Source: CAWAHD01 sp963781785 (GTDB lineage: Bacteria > Planctomycetota > Planctomycetia > Isosphaerales > Isosphaeraceae). Taken from it: DNA of 64,000 nt. The position numbers were made by a program, and so were the translations under genes. The stretch is taken from assembly GCA_963781785.1 (NCBI GenBank), contig CAWAHD010000001.1, positions 744,001-808,000 on the forward strand, read 5' to 3'. The notes below the pieces were generated by a model. It was not told the origin of the DNA and ran no database searches. It worked only from the letters and a program-made list of their open reading frames with translations. Below, in pieces: positions 37,151 to 48,149 of this stretch (position 1 is its first letter; each line of letters begins with the position of its first letter).

Positions 37151-40100
37151 TCAGGGTGGTGGCGGCAGCCTGAGCTCTGCTTCGGCCTCCGCAAGCAAAG
37201 CGCGGATCTCGATCCCTCGCGTCCCTGTCCACCCTTTACCCAGAGACCTGGCTCGCTCCAGTGCTTCGCTGGCGCCCGGCTGCCTGGACTTGTGCCGGGC
37301 CATTGCGGTGAATACCCAGTCAAGCGCGTTTCCCTTACCTTGCTGAGCGTCAACCGATTTTTGCAAGAATGTCAGGGCGGGCTTGTAATGTCGTGCCCGG
37401 TAAAGAATCGACCCATACGTGTTGTAGTTGTTCCCACCTCGCTCTACTTTATCCACCAACTTCCTGCCGATTTCCAGGAGCTCGCTGTAATCACGAACCG
37501 CATCGGGGATCAGGGTCGCCTGCGAAACGACGTTGTTGGCGAGAAAGCGGTCTTTCTTTACCAGTTCGCGGTCCGTGCCAAACCGTTTGAGCGCTGCCTC
37601 GCAAAGGCGCCGGCAAGCTGGGAGATTGTTGTCTGCGAGGTAACAGTACGAGAGGAGCATTTGCTTTGCCCAGCTCCCGGGGTCGAGCGCGACCACCCGC
37701 GCCTGTACTGCGGCGGCTTCCTTCCAGCGTCCCAGCTCGAAGAGGGCCTGGGCGCCAGCGTCAAGGAGCCTCGGGTCGCCGTTGCCGGGTTCGAGGGCAA
37801 CAGCCTTGTTGTAGGCCTCGGCTGCCTGCGCCCATTTGCCTGAACGAACGTAGGCGCGGGCGAAATCGGCTGGTGCGTCGCTGATTCGCAGGTTCAAGCT
37901 GTGTGGTCCGGCACCATTGGCCACCTTGGCGAGGATCGAGTTTCGGCCGGCTTCGAGTGTTGCGATCACGGCGGAACTGTCGACATGCGTGAAGACTGGA
38001 GTATCGAACAACAGCCGTCCGTTGAGCCACACCCAAGCCGCATCATCGGTCCCAATCAGGAAGACCACATCGCGCTTGGTCGCCGAGTAGACGATCGACA
38101 TGGCGTATGCGCCGATGTTGTCGGCGTTGAATAGTCTTCCCAAATCCACGAATCCCAGCGGTTCACTGGGCACACTCCGCCAGTAACGGGGCTCGCCACC
38201 GGAGGCGGGAGGGGGCTTCGACGGATCGGGTATGGTGCCCGACTCTATCGGCGTCGTCACGTCCTTCGGATAAGGTCCGGCGACCCACCAGCCGGCATCG
38301 AGGAACAGTTGCAGATTGTCCGGTGCGATCTGGGCGGCGCCGCGAAGTCGGCGTCGGCCTCCGAAGCTCGGCCCAGCTCTGCGAGCAACCGGCCCCGTTC
38401 GATCAGGAGCCCCGCATCCTGGGGGCGCTTGGCCAGCGCCTTGCCGTATTCGACGACGGCATCCGTTCTCTTTCCCGACCCGGCCAGGCTGCGTGCCTGG
38501 GAAATTGCGTGCTCGGGCGTTGCGGCTGCCGCCGGCCGCGTCGCGCCGTCCCCTGCGAGCATTCTCGGTGGTGGGCCAGTCGGGGCGAGTTTCCTCATCT
38601 GAATACGATTGAACCAGCAGTCCTCGCCGTGATCTTGAAAGCCCAGGTAGCCGGTCCGCGACAACTTGCCGATCGCCACCTTCTCGAATTTGTGGCTCGA
38701 GCCGTCGGGACGCTTGCCCGGCTCATTCCACTGATCCAGGTCGATCGTCGACACTTCCTTCTCGTTGAGAACCACCGAGATCTTCGACCCTCTCGCCGTG
38801 ATCGTCATGTGGTTCCACTGGCCCGCCGGCTTCTGAGCATTTACCGTCGGGGCGACCAGGTCGTAGAAGGCACCGGGATCGTGCATCCCGCTTCCAGTCG
38901 TGTCATCGATCGCAACCTCGATGCCGGTATGAATCGGATCGTTCAGGTCGCTCACGCGGAGAAACACGCCCGAATTGCAGCCATGGGAGAGCTTGTAGTC
39001 AAAGTCGAGCTCGAAATCGCCGAGCTTTTCATCGTAGACAATCAGGTAGGTTCCAGAACCACGCGGGTTCAGTCCATCGCGCTGAATGTTGCCAGAGGGA
39101 ATCGGCCTTTTGTGGTTGTCACAGAGCATCCATCCCTTGCCGCTGGCCCCGTCGAAGATCGTGTGAAATCCCTCGTCGACGGGTTCTTCCGGTACCGTCT
39201 TGATTTCCCTGACATCCGGGCCGCCCGTCGTCTTGGTCGTGGCTGAATCGCTCGAAGCCAGTCCGGCCGAAAGACCACGGCCGCTCGTGTCCGGGCCGGC
39301 CGAGATGAAAGCAAGTCGCGCGAGAACGGCACCGACCAAGGCCACTGCCCCCAGCGAGACCACGACGACGATCTTTTTCACCCGGTAACGTGATGCGCGT
39401 GCAGAACTCGTGAGCGGTCGTGCCTTCGTCGAGGGTGGCTTGGTCGGGCGTGGCGGCGTTACTAGCCTCACTTCCGGCCGCACGTCCATGACCAGGTCTT
39501 CCAGGTTCAGGTCCCGGTCGAAATGCAAACCCTCGAGTTCTTCGCGCCGCACCAGGATCGCCGGCTCTCGGTCTGACTTCGGGGGAGCTGCGTGCTTCAG
39601 AGGGATGTCGTCGAAGACTTGTAGGGTTCGGGTCTTGCCAGCGCCTTCGGGTGCCTGGGCGGCCTCAGCTCTGCACGACTCCAAAAGCGTGATGACATCG
39701 GTCATCGACGCGGGGCGCTCGTCCGCCCGCTTCGCCATCATCTTCTGAAAGGCCGTATCGAGCCGTGCGGAGACCTCGGGACGGCTGGTGCGCAGCGACG
39801 GGGCTGGACGCTCCATATGGGCCATCAATCGCTTCAAGACCGTCTCCCCCTCGAACGGCTCCCTGCCGGTCAAGAGGTAGTAAAGCGTGCACCCCAGGCT
39901 ATAAATGTCAGCGCGGTGGTCGGCTCGCCGCGAATCCTCGGCCTGCTCGGGAGCCATATAGTCGACGGTTCCCATGTACATACCGCTCTCAGTGAGGCGG
40001 CCGCCGGCAGCCTGGCCGAACGGATTCGCGGCATCGACCAGGCGCGCCAGGCCCAGGTCGAGCACCCGCACCGTCCCGGCCGTGTCGAGCATGAGGTTTG

Positions 40101-40821
40101 CCGGCTTGATGTCGCGGTGGACAATCCCCTGGGCATGCGCGGCTTCGAGCCCGCGGGCAGCCTGGATCAGGTAGTCGAGCGCCAGGCTAGCCTGAAGCGG
40201 CCCCTCCGCGCGCACAACACCGTCGAGGTCGCGTCCCTCGACATAATCCATCACCAGGAAGTGAACGCCACGGTCTTCGTCAGCGTCGACAGCGGCCACC
40301 ACGTTGGGATGTTTGACCCGCCCCGCCGCCTCGATCTCGCGACGAAACCGCATTACAGCCACGTGGTCCCGTGCGAACGAGGGAGGCAGGATCTTGAGGG
40401 CGCCAACCCGGCCGAGCCGGCGGTGGCGGGCCTTGAAGACGACACCCATTCCACCCTGTCCCAGCTTGCCGAGGATGATATAGTTGCCGACCAGGAGCCC
40501 GCGGCTCTTCTTCTGGTAAACGGCCGCCGCTTGGTAGGGCGTCAGCTTTCCGGCCTTGACCAAGGCGCGCGATAAACCCAGAACGCCCTCCGCGGAATCG
40601 GCGGCGTGAGACGCGAGCTCCTCTTCGCTGATCAGGCCAATCTCGATGACGGCGCGCGCGAACTCTTTGAGATCCGCGACCCCTCCTGTCCCCGGGCTGC
40701 CGCCGGCTGCATTCGGCGCCTTGCCCAGAACGGCGTCGACTTGAGCGAAGACCGTCTCCGAGTCATGGACGTGCTTGATCGGATCGGAGTCAGCGCAGTC
40801 ACGTCGGTCGCCGGCCTCCAT
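37151..40821 (-). CDS. Ser/Thr kinase - TM - DUF1080 - TPR fusion, frameshifted
   Basis: About 1223 residues with one base lost near 38333-38342. The cytosolic part is a complete Hanks kinase (residues about 105-365) with LGQGGMGVVFKA, the lysine in ALKIL, HRDIKPANLML and DLGLAR. After a Pro-rich linker comes one membrane segment (IVVVVSLGAVALVGAVLARL, about 490-510). Outside lies a DUF1080 (LamG-like/3-keto-disaccharide hydrolase family) domain (about 545-770: GFHTIFDGASGKGWML, YLGFQDHGEDCWFNRIQM). TPRs follow, then beyond the break 'LDAGWWVAGPYPKD', a block I associate with planctomycete proteins, and more TPRs. GGAGGAG precedes the ATG. It suggests a receptor kinase sensing a surface carbohydrate. 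Confidence 0.88.
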
Positions 40822-40951
40822 GGGCTGTCTCCTCCAGGCTGACGCTACGTCCCGTGTTGAAATCGTCGACCGACTCGCCGTGTCAGGCGCCCCGATCGAT
40901 CAAACTATTCGATTCAACCATAAACCGATCGGTGCTGCAAAGTCAGGGACT

Positions 40952-43912
40952 TCAAGTCAGATACGTCCGCAACAGCTCGGCGGGATGGACCGCCGCGCGG
41001 CCGGTGAAGTGGTGGATCTGCAGCCGGCACGAAAACCCCGGCGCGACGACGACGGCCTCCGGTGCGGCCTGGCGTACCGCCGGCACGAGACGCTGCTCGC
41101 CGACCAGCCGCGAGATCTCGTAGTGCTCCACCTCGTAGCCGAACGCCCCTGCCATGCCACAGCAACCCGCGTCGAGCTCGATCACCTCGGCTCCGGGTAA
41201 ATAGCGCAACAACTTGATCATCGGTCCTGTGCCAACCAGGGAGCGCTGGTGACAGTGTGCTTGCACGAGGATCTGCCGAGGGCCCGGTTTCCAGCCGAGC
41301 GGGGAGCCTGTCTCGGGCTCCAGAATCGAGGCAAGGAATTCCTCGAACGTCAAGCACGTTTCGGCGACTGTCTCTGCCCGGGACCGGAGCTCGCCCTTCA
41401 AGAGCGCGGGATAATCATCCCGGATTGTCAGGATGCAGCTCGGCTCACAGGCGACGATCCTTCCACCTGCGCGCGACCATTCATGGAGACGCTCGACGTT
41501 ATGCCGGGCGTTGGCCACCGCGTCGTCGAGCAATCCGCCCGAAATGAGCGGACGGCCGCAACAACGCAGGCCAGGCGGCCCAAACGTAAGGAGATAACCG
41601 GCTCGATTGAACAAGGCGATCGCCGCCGCGCCGATCTCCGGCTCGAAATAGTTCGTGAACGTATCAGGGAAAAGCAGCACCTGGCGTTCCCGAAGATCGG
41701 ACTCTTCGTACTTCTGAAGATCGGGAAATCGTTGCAAGAGCGTCCGGCGTGCGAATGCCGGTGGCACGCGGCGCCGGTCGATCCCGAAGAGCTTTTCATT
41801 GAACCACCGCGCCGGACCGCCGCGCGTCAGCCAGTTCGATACGGGCGCCACCGCACACCCGATTCGTCCCACCCTCGCCACGTGGCCAAAGACCCGATTG
41901 CGCCGCGGGACGCCGTGGCGACGATAGAACTGATGGAGGAACTCCGCCTTGAGCCGGGCCATGTCCACATTGGTGGGGCATTCGCTCTTGCAGGCCTTGC
42001 ATTCGAGGCACAGGTCGAGCACCTGGTGGACATGGGGATCGGTGAATCCTTCAAAACCGAGCTGCCCGGTGATCGCCAACCGAAGCAGATTGGCGCGGCC
42101 TCGAGTGCTGTCTTTTTCGTCGCGTGTTGCCTGGAACGAAGGGCACATCGTCCCCTCGCTTCGTTTTCGGCAGGCGCCCACTCCCACGCAAAGCTCGGCG
42201 GCCGGCAGCAGACCCCCGTCGGCCGTGAAGTCGAAGGTAGTCGACACAGGGGGCGTCACGTACCCTGGCCCGTACCGCAAGTTCGCTGTCAAGGGCGGCG
42301 CATCGACGATCTTTCCAGGGTTCATCACGTTTTCCGGGTCAAATGCTTGCTTCAGTTCCCGGAACGCCTGGTAAAGCACGGGTCCATACATCTTCTCCTG
42401 GAATGGACTGCGCACCAGGCCGTCGCCGTGCTCGCCGGACAAGGCACCGCCGTACTTGAGCACTAGGTCGGAGACCTCCTCTGAAATCGCCAGGAACTTG
42501 CGCACACCGTCCTCAGTCTTGAGGTTGATTACCGGCCGCACGTGCAGGCAGCCGACCGACGCGTGTGCATAGACCCCAGCCGTCGTCCTGTGCCGGGCGA
42601 TGATTGCCAGGAACTCGGCGATATAGTCGCGCAGGTGCTCGGGTGCAACCGCGGTGTCTTCCACGAACGAGATTGCCTTGGCGTCTCCCTTCTCGGCCAT
42701 CGAAAGCCCCAGTGCCATCGTGCGCAGCTTCCAGACACGCGCCTGAACCGCGGGATCCGTGACAGCAAGCTGGTGATCGCCCAGTCCGCGAAGCTTCAAG
42801 TCGTCTGCCAGCGCGGCCAACCGCGGCGGCAGCAGGTCGGCCCGCTCGTCATAGAATTCGATCAACAGGATCGCCGCGGGATCGCCCCTGAGAAAGTCGC
42901 GCAGCCGGCTCGCCTCGGCATTCAGCCGGGTGCTGTCGAGGACGTACTTGTCCACAATCTCCACCGCGGTCGGGCCGTGTTGCAAGATGAACGGTGCTGC
43001 CGCCAGGGCCTCGAGTAATCCCCCAAACTCGACGACGAGCGTGGCTCTGGCGCGCGGCCGTTCGACCAGCCCCAGCTTGGCCTCGACGGTCACGCCGAGC
43101 GTCCCCTCCGATCCAACAAACAGCCGGGAGAGATTGAAACCGGACCTGCCCCGGCCTCTCAAGCGCTCGGGGACAAACTCATCGAGGTTGTAACCGCCCA
43201 CTCGCCGGAGGATCTTCGGGAAGCGGCGGTCGATCTCGTCGGCGTACTCGGCAGCCAGCCGCCGGGTCGCGCGGTAGCAGGCGCCTTCCCGATCTGACTG
43301 GGCGCACCTCGCCTCGACCTCCGATTCGGCGAGGGGCTCGAGGTGGACCAAGCTGCCGTCGGATAACACGGTTTTGAGCTCGAGCACGTGGTCGATCGTT
43401 TTGCCGTAGAGAAGCGATCTCGCGCCGCAGGAGTTGTTGGCGATCATCCCTCCGATCGTCGCGCGGTTCGAGGTCGAGACGTCCGGGGCGAACAACAGCC
43501 CGTAGGGCTTGAGCGCCCCGTTCAACTCGTCGAGGACGCATCCTGGCTCAACGCGAGCCCAGCGCTGCCCGGCATTGATCTCGAGCACTCGGTTAAACTG
43601 TTTCGAGCAGTCGAGGATCACACCCGGCCCGATCGGCTGGCCCGCCTGGGATGTACCGCCTCCCCGTGCCGTGATCGGCACCGCAAACCGACTACATACC
43701 TGGACAGCGGCCGCCACATCCTCTACTGTCGCGGGAAATGCAACCGCGAGCGGTACGATCTGGTACACACTCGCGTCGCTCGCGTACAGTGCCCGGCTGA
43801 CACGATCGCACCGCACATCGTGTGTGCTGATGACCGCGGCGAGCGCCTTCCGCAATTCCCGGGCATCGACCGCCGGCACGCCAGATTGGTCCATTACCGG
43901 CAATTCTCTCAC
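40952..43912 (-). CDS. FAD-linked oxidase / Fe-S protein (DLD2-GlpC type)
   Basis: 986 residues. The N-terminal FAD-binding region has 'ITARGGGTSQAGQPIGPGVI' and SRLFVGSEGTLGVT, followed by the FAD-linked oxidase C domain. Two ferredoxin-like clusters follow (CVGVGACRKRSEGTMCP; CLECKACKSECP), then a Cys-rich region with GLRCCGRP, ACEPSC and DAGCCGMAGAFGYE. This layout is known in D-lactate and 2-hydroxyacid dehydrogenases of the respiratory type. The substrate is unknown. The start is GTG at 43912 within a GTGA overlap with the aminotransferase gene, so the two are coupled, suggesting linked keto or hydroxy acid metabolism. Confidence 0.9.
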   Translation of the reverse strand: MRELPVMDQSGVPAVDARELRKALAAVISTHDVRCDRVSRALYASDASVYQIVPLAVAFPATVEDVAAAVQVCSRFAVPITARGGGTSQAGQPIGPGVILDCSKQFNRVLEINAGQRWARVEPGCVLDELNGALKPYGLLFAPDVSTSNRATIGGMIANNSCGARSLLYGKTIDHVLELKTVLSDGSLVHLEPLAESEVEARCAQSDREGACYRATRRLAAEYADEIDRRFPKILRRVGGYNLDEFVPERLRGRGRSGFNLSRLFVGSEGTLGVTVEAKLGLVERPRARATLVVEFGGLLEALAAAPFILQHGPTAVEIVDKYVLDSTRLNAEASRLRDFLRGDPAAILLIEFYDERADLLPPRLAALADDLKLRGLGDHQLAVTDPAVQARVWKLRTMALGLSMAEKGDAKAISFVEDTAVAPEHLRDYIAEFLAIIARHRTTAGVYAHASVGCLHVRPVINLKTEDGVRKFLAISEEVSDLVLKYGGALSGEHGDGLVRSPFQEKMYGPVLYQAFRELKQAFDPENVMNPGKIVDAPPLTANLRYGPGYVTPPVSTTFDFTADGGLLPAAELCVGVGACRKRSEGTMCPSFQATRDEKDSTRGRANLLRLAITGQLGFEGFTDPHVHQVLDLCLECKACKSECPTNVDMARLKAEFLHQFYRRHGVPRRNRVFGHVARVGRIGCAVAPVSNWLTRGGPARWFNEKLFGIDRRRVPPAFARRTLLQRFPDLQKYEESDLRERQVLLFPDTFTNYFEPEIGAAAIALFNRAGYLLTFGPPGLRCCGRPLISGGLLDDAVANARHNVERLHEWSRAGGRIVACEPSCILTIRDDYPALLKGELRSRAETVAETCLTFEEFLASILEPETGSPLGWKPGPRQILVQAHCHQRSLVGTGPMIKLLRYLPGAEVIELDAGCCGMAGAFGYEVEHYEISRLVGEQRLVPAVRQAAPEAVVVAPGFSCRLQIHHFTGRAAVHPAELLRTYLT

Positions 43913-45147
43913 GTTTCAATCGAGCCCATGCCGGCGGCCTCGCCCTCCGCGGGTTTCTCGGTAGACAGTCGTATCAAACCGTCGCGCAGCCGTACCAGTC
44001 CCCGATCCAGGGTCTCGCCTCCCGCAGCGAACGAGATTCGCAGGAAGCCCTCGCCACCCAGCCCGTACGCCGAGCCATGAATCACGACGACGCCGGCTTC
44101 GCGCAGCAAGAACCGGCGGACTGCATCCGACGGCCTCCCCAATCGGCGGACATCGAGCATGACGAACAAACCACCCTCGGGCACGAGCGGCTCGACTGAC
44201 GGTATCCCGCGCAGCCGTTCAATCACCAAATCGCGTCGACCTTGGTATTCCGCGGCCATCTGTTGGGTGCAATTCTGGCTCGAAGTCAGTGCGCATCGGG
44301 CGGCATCTTGCACGAACGTCGCCGGTCCTCGGCTCGACTGCTGCAGGATCAGGAACATCGCGCGGATGATCTCTTCGGGACCAGCGCAATAACCGACCCG
44401 CCAGCCGGTCATCGCATAAGTTTTCGAGAGGCTGTTGATCACGATTGTTCGCTCGCTTGCGTCGGCGGAAACTGCTGCGGGCGAGACGTGCCGGCGGCCG
44501 TCGTAAACCAATGACTCGTAGATCTCGTCGCTGATGACGACGAAGTCGTGTTTCTTGGCAAACGCCATGACGTCCTCGATCTCCACACGCGTGAGGACCG
44601 TTCCCACGGGATTCCAGGGCGTGTTGAGCAGGATGACGTCGGTGCTGGAAACTCGTGAACCCTCGAGCCGGCGGTTCTCAAGCATGAATCGGCCATCGCG
44701 CAGTGTAGCGGGGACGGGCGTCGGAATACCGCCCCAAAGAGCGATCGGCGCTTCGTAGGCGTCGTAAATCGGATCGGGCAGCAAGACGGGCCGGTCGCGG
44801 TCCAATAGTGCCCCGAGAGCTGCACACACGCCCAGCGTCGCGCCATCCGTGATCAGGATTTCGCGGTCCGGATCGTAGGTGAGCCCCTGCTCGCGCTTGA
44901 GTTTTTCGGCGACCGCCCTGCGTAGACCCGGTTCCCCCTGGTTGTCGGGATAGCCTGTGCGGCCGTCGCGTAGGGCCTTCCGCGCCGCCCGGACAATATG
45001 GGCCGGCGTCGGCGTATCGGGTTGGCCTCGCATCAAGCTGACCAGCGGGCACCCCTGAGCCTCAATCTGCCGGGCTTCCTGCAAGACTCGATTCACGGCG
45101 GTTGGCCGCAATCGGGAGACCCGGTCGGCAATCGGCGCAACAAGCAT
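43909..45147 (-). CDS. Class I/II pyridoxal-phosphate aminotransferase
   Basis: 412 residues (the TTG at 45153 would add two). The PLP lysine is in NSLSKTYAMTGWRVGY, with the Asp/Tyr pair in VVISDEIYESLVYDG and the Asn in LNTPWNPVG. These mark the AspC/AlaT fold-type I family. The substrate cannot be called from sequence, although the downstream coupled 2-hydroxyacid-type oxidase makes a keto acid substrate plausible. It ends in a GTGA overlap with the oxidase gene. Confidence 0.9.
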   Translation of the reverse strand: MLVAPIADRVSRLRPTAVNRVLQEARQIEAQGCPLVSLMRGQPDTPTPAHIVRAARKALRDGRTGYPDNQGEPGLRRAVAEKLKREQGLTYDPDREILITDGATLGVCAALGALLDRDRPVLLPDPIYDAYEAPIALWGGIPTPVPATLRDGRFMLENRRLEGSRVSSTDVILLNTPWNPVGTVLTRVEIEDVMAFAKKHDFVVISDEIYESLVYDGRRHVSPAAVSADASERTIVINSLSKTYAMTGWRVGYCAGPEEIIRAMFLILQQSSRGPATFVQDAARCALTSSQNCTQQMAAEYQGRRDLVIERLRGIPSVEPLVPEGGLFVMLDVRRLGRPSDAVRRFLLREAGVVVIHGSAYGLGGEGFLRISFAAGGETLDRGLVRLRDGLIRLSTEKPAEGEAAGMGSIET

Positions 45148-45195
45148 CGCCAAGGCTCACGAAAGGAAAGGAATGTTTGTACGCTCCATGGCACT

Positions 45196-46470
45196 TTACC
45201 AGCTTCCGAAGGCGAGGTAGCACCCCAGCGCTCCCACGACCGACATCGACAGACCCCACGCGAGCACCTGGTTGAAGAGCAGCCGGCGGTCGCCGGTCAA
45301 GGGAGCCGACGCGATGCAGAGCGCGCCAATGGTCGAGAGGGGCGAGACGTCGACCAAGTGGCCGCCGATCAGGATCGATGAGGCGATTGCCAGCGGATCG
45401 CCGCCTCCGAGATTGGCAACCAGGTTTGGCACGCTCGGCAGGAAAACCGGCAGCACGACCCCTGACGTGCTACTGTAAACCGAGACCAGGCCCGTGACCA
45501 GCGCGATCACGCCCGTGACCGAGCGAGGCGAGGCGAACCGCGCCAGAATCCTCGTGAACAGGTCAATCCCGCCTGTCTCCTTCATGAGCGACGTCAGGAC
45601 CGTCACGCCGCAGACCATCACGATCACGCCCCAGGGAATCTCCAGGATCACCCGCTTTTCGTCGGCGATCTTCGCGAGGACCAGCACCACCGCGGCGGCG
45701 AACGCCGCCATTCCCACGTGCACGTGGAAACCGATGACCCCGACAAAGAAGACGGCGATCATGCCCAGCGTGGCCCATTGGCCGAGGGTTACAGTCACGT
45801 CCGGCCCACCTCTGCCCTCTACTGCTGATCGTTCATCATGCTTGAGGCGAAACAGCCGCCAACCACCGAAGAGGAAATAACCTGTGACTGCCGCGAGCGT
45901 GTTCGCCGCGAGATTATTGAAATAGGTCCTCCCTTCGTATCCGGACATTCCCATGTGGGCCATCAAACCGTTGGCGATGATCCCCGTTGGGGCGATCGGT
46001 GAAAGTGCCCCTGCGATGCACCCATGCCCGACCATCAGCGTCATCAGGAACGGCGGAATCCCCGCTCGCTGCGCAACGGCCATGGCCAGCGGAGCAACGA
46101 GCGCGGCCGCCGCGATGTTCCCCGCTCCAATCGTCGCCAGGCAGGCCGAAATGCCGAAGAACACGATCGGGATCAGCCCGACGTTCCCGCGACTTCCGCC
46201 CAGCGCCTTCCGTACCACATGGTCGAGCGTGCCGTTGCTTCGGGCGAGCCCAAACAGCAGCGTGACTCCCAGCAAGGTCAGGAACAGATCCGTCGGGAAG
46301 CCGGCAAGTATCTCGCCGATTGTGAAAACTCGTCCCCAGTGGGGCGCAACGTAAATCCCGATCACCCAGGCCAAGGCCAGGGAGATGAACCCCGGATTGA
46401 CAGCCGTCGTGCAGCTCAACACGATCACCAGCACCAGGGCCGCCACGGAGATCCAGGCTAGGTTGAGCAT
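45196..46470 (-). CDS. SLC13/MatC-like dicarboxylate permease
   Basis: 424 residues and about eleven to twelve membrane segments. The paired re-entrant motifs of this superfamily are visible as SPIAPTGIIANGL in the first half and STSGVVLPVFLPSVP with SPLSTIGAL in the second. The first residues MLNLAWISVAALVLVIVL resemble the MatC N-terminal domain. It probably imports a carboxylate with sodium or protons; the adjacent aminotransferase and hydroxyacid oxidase agree with carboxylate use. The ATG at 46470 was chosen because upstream codons fall in the heptamer repeat. Confidence 0.83.
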   Translation of the reverse strand: MLNLAWISVAALVLVIVLSCTTAVNPGFISLALAWVIGIYVAPHWGRVFTIGEILAGFPTDLFLTLLGVTLLFGLARSNGTLDHVVRKALGGSRGNVGLIPIVFFGISACLATIGAGNIAAAALVAPLAMAVAQRAGIPPFLMTLMVGHGCIAGALSPIAPTGIIANGLMAHMGMSGYEGRTYFNNLAANTLAAVTGYFLFGGWRLFRLKHDERSAVEGRGGPDVTVTLGQWATLGMIAVFFVGVIGFHVHVGMAAFAAAVVLVLAKIADEKRVILEIPWGVIVMVCGVTVLTSLMKETGGIDLFTRILARFASPRSVTGVIALVTGLVSVYSSTSGVVLPVFLPSVPNLVANLGGGDPLAIASSILIGGHLVDVSPLSTIGALCIASAPLTGDRRLLFNQVLAWGLSMSVVGALGCYLAFGSW

Positions 46471-46480
46471 GATGAATACA

Positions 46481-46523
46481 GTTGTCAGTTGTCGGTTGTC
46501 AGTGACGGTGGATCCGGTTGTCA
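46481..46523 (+). repeat. heptamer array GTTGTCA, forward orientation
   Basis: GTTGTCA (46481-46487), GTTGTCG (46488-46494) and GTTGTCA (46495-46501) are tandem; a further GTTGTCA lies at 46517-46523. The reverse-complement array at 46588-46615 faces it. Confidence 0.8.
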
Positions 46524-46576
46524 GTGGGAAGCGACTTCGGAGTGATCGTTCCGAGCTGTACACTGAGGACTGACCA

Positions 46577-48108
46577 TTACTCTTTGCTGACAACTGGCGA
46601 CTGCCAACTGGCAACCAATTCACGCCGCAACACCTTTCCCATCGCATTCCGCGGCAGAGCCTCGACGAAAACGATCTCGCTCGGCCGCTGGTAATCAACC
46701 AGCCGCTCGCTCAGATGGGCGCGGAGCGTGCGTTCGGACAGGGTCTTGTCATTGCGCACCACGGCCGCGACCACGCGTTCACCACGCTTTCGGTCAGGTG
46801 TGCCGACCACGGCGGATTCACGCACGCCGGGGCATTCGTTGATCGCGCGCTCCACCACTTGAGGATAGACGTTAAATCCGCTCGTAATGATCAGATCATG
46901 CTTGCGCCCGACCAGGGTCAGGAATCCGGCTTCGTCTCTCTCGCCCAGGTCGCCGGTGTCGAACCAGCCGGAGGCAAAGGCCTCTCGCGTTGCGTCCGGC
47001 CTCTGCCAGTATTCGCGGAACAAGTTCGGTCCGCGAAGCTCGACCGAGCCGACCTCGCCGGCAGCCGCTGGCCTGCCGTCCTCCTGGACCACTCGTACGT
47101 CGATGCCGTCGAGCGGCAAGCCGACCGAGCCGCCGGGCCAGGGGCCGTCGAGCGGCAAGCTGGTGATGACGTGCGCCTCAGTCATCCCGTAGCGGTTGAT
47201 AATCGGTCGGCCCAGCACCGTCTCCAATTCGGGTAGCACCTCCGCGCGGATCGGTGCCGAGCCGCAAGTGAATAAGCGCACGCTCCGCCATCGCGCGCGA
47301 CTGCCTTGAACTCGGGCCGATCGAGAAAGCTGTAGTAAAACGTCGGGATCGCCATGAAAACCGTTCCGCGTCCCACGAGATCCAGGGTATTGCGGGGATG
47401 AAAGGACTGTTCCATGACCATGCGGCCCCCGCACAGCAAGCTCAGGTGCGTTGCAAACGAAAGCCCATGGATATGAAACAAGGGCAAGACATTGACCAAG
47501 ACGTCCTCGGAGCTGAACCGCCAGCACTGTTGCAAGGCACGCAACGACGACGCGAGGTTGGCGTGCGTGTGCACGACCCCCTTGGGCTGTCCCGTCGTCC
47601 CCGAGCTGTAAAGTAGCAGGCACGCGACGTCGCTGCCAATCGACTGTTCTGGATAAGAACGCTCGGGGGTTTGCACGGGATGTGCATCGGGCAGTACCGC
47701 GTGAAGCTCCGGCAGCTCGTGCCGGAGCGACTCGACAACCGGTCGCTCCAGGTCACCAGCAACGACCGCCCGCGCCGCGCTATCCGCGAGGAAGTAACGC
47801 AGCTCCTCTCGAGTGAACCGAGGGTTCAAGGGCAGCGAGACCGCACCCGCGTAGAGCGCTCCGATGTGGGCGCTGAGGAACCGCAGCTTGTCCGGCGTGA
47901 TGACGGCCACCCGATCTCCCGGCCTGACGCCACGATCGTGCAACGAACAGGCCCAGCATCGCGCCGATCGGTCAATCTCTCCATACGTCACGGAACAATT
48001 CTTGGAGACAATCGCCACCTCGTTGGCTCGCGTGTCGAAGGTCGTGCGCAGCTCGTCGAGGAAGTGCCCAGGCTTTCCGTGGTGTTTTCCTCCCGACGAC
48101 TCAGCCAT
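46577..48108 (-). CDS. Acyl-CoA synthetase / AMP-binding enzyme, frameshifted
   Basis: About 510 residues after a one-base loss near 47289-47292 is corrected. The P-loop motif is YSSGTTGQPKGVVHTH; later motifs are NRYGMTEAHV, FDTGDLGERDEAGFLTLVGR and the lysine motif LPRNAMGKVLRREL. These define class I adenylate-forming enzymes that convert a carboxylic acid to its CoA thioester via an acyl-AMP; fatty or malonyl-type acids are possible. The last residues (ASWQSPVVSKE) are encoded by the heptamer repeats at 46588-46615. The adjacent carboxylate permease supports use of an imported acid. Confidence 0.87.
46588..46615 (+). repeat. heptamer array TGACAAC, inverted copy, partly coding
   Basis: TGACAAC, TGGCGAC, TGCCAAC and TGGCAAC run head to tail (4 x 7 bases), the reverse complement of the GTTGTCA family with drift. 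The array codes for the last residues of the acyl-CoA synthetase on the minus strand. Confidence 0.8.
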
Positions 48109-48149
48109 CGATCAGGCCCCCGTCGATCTGAGTTCCGTCTCGGTTCCGC

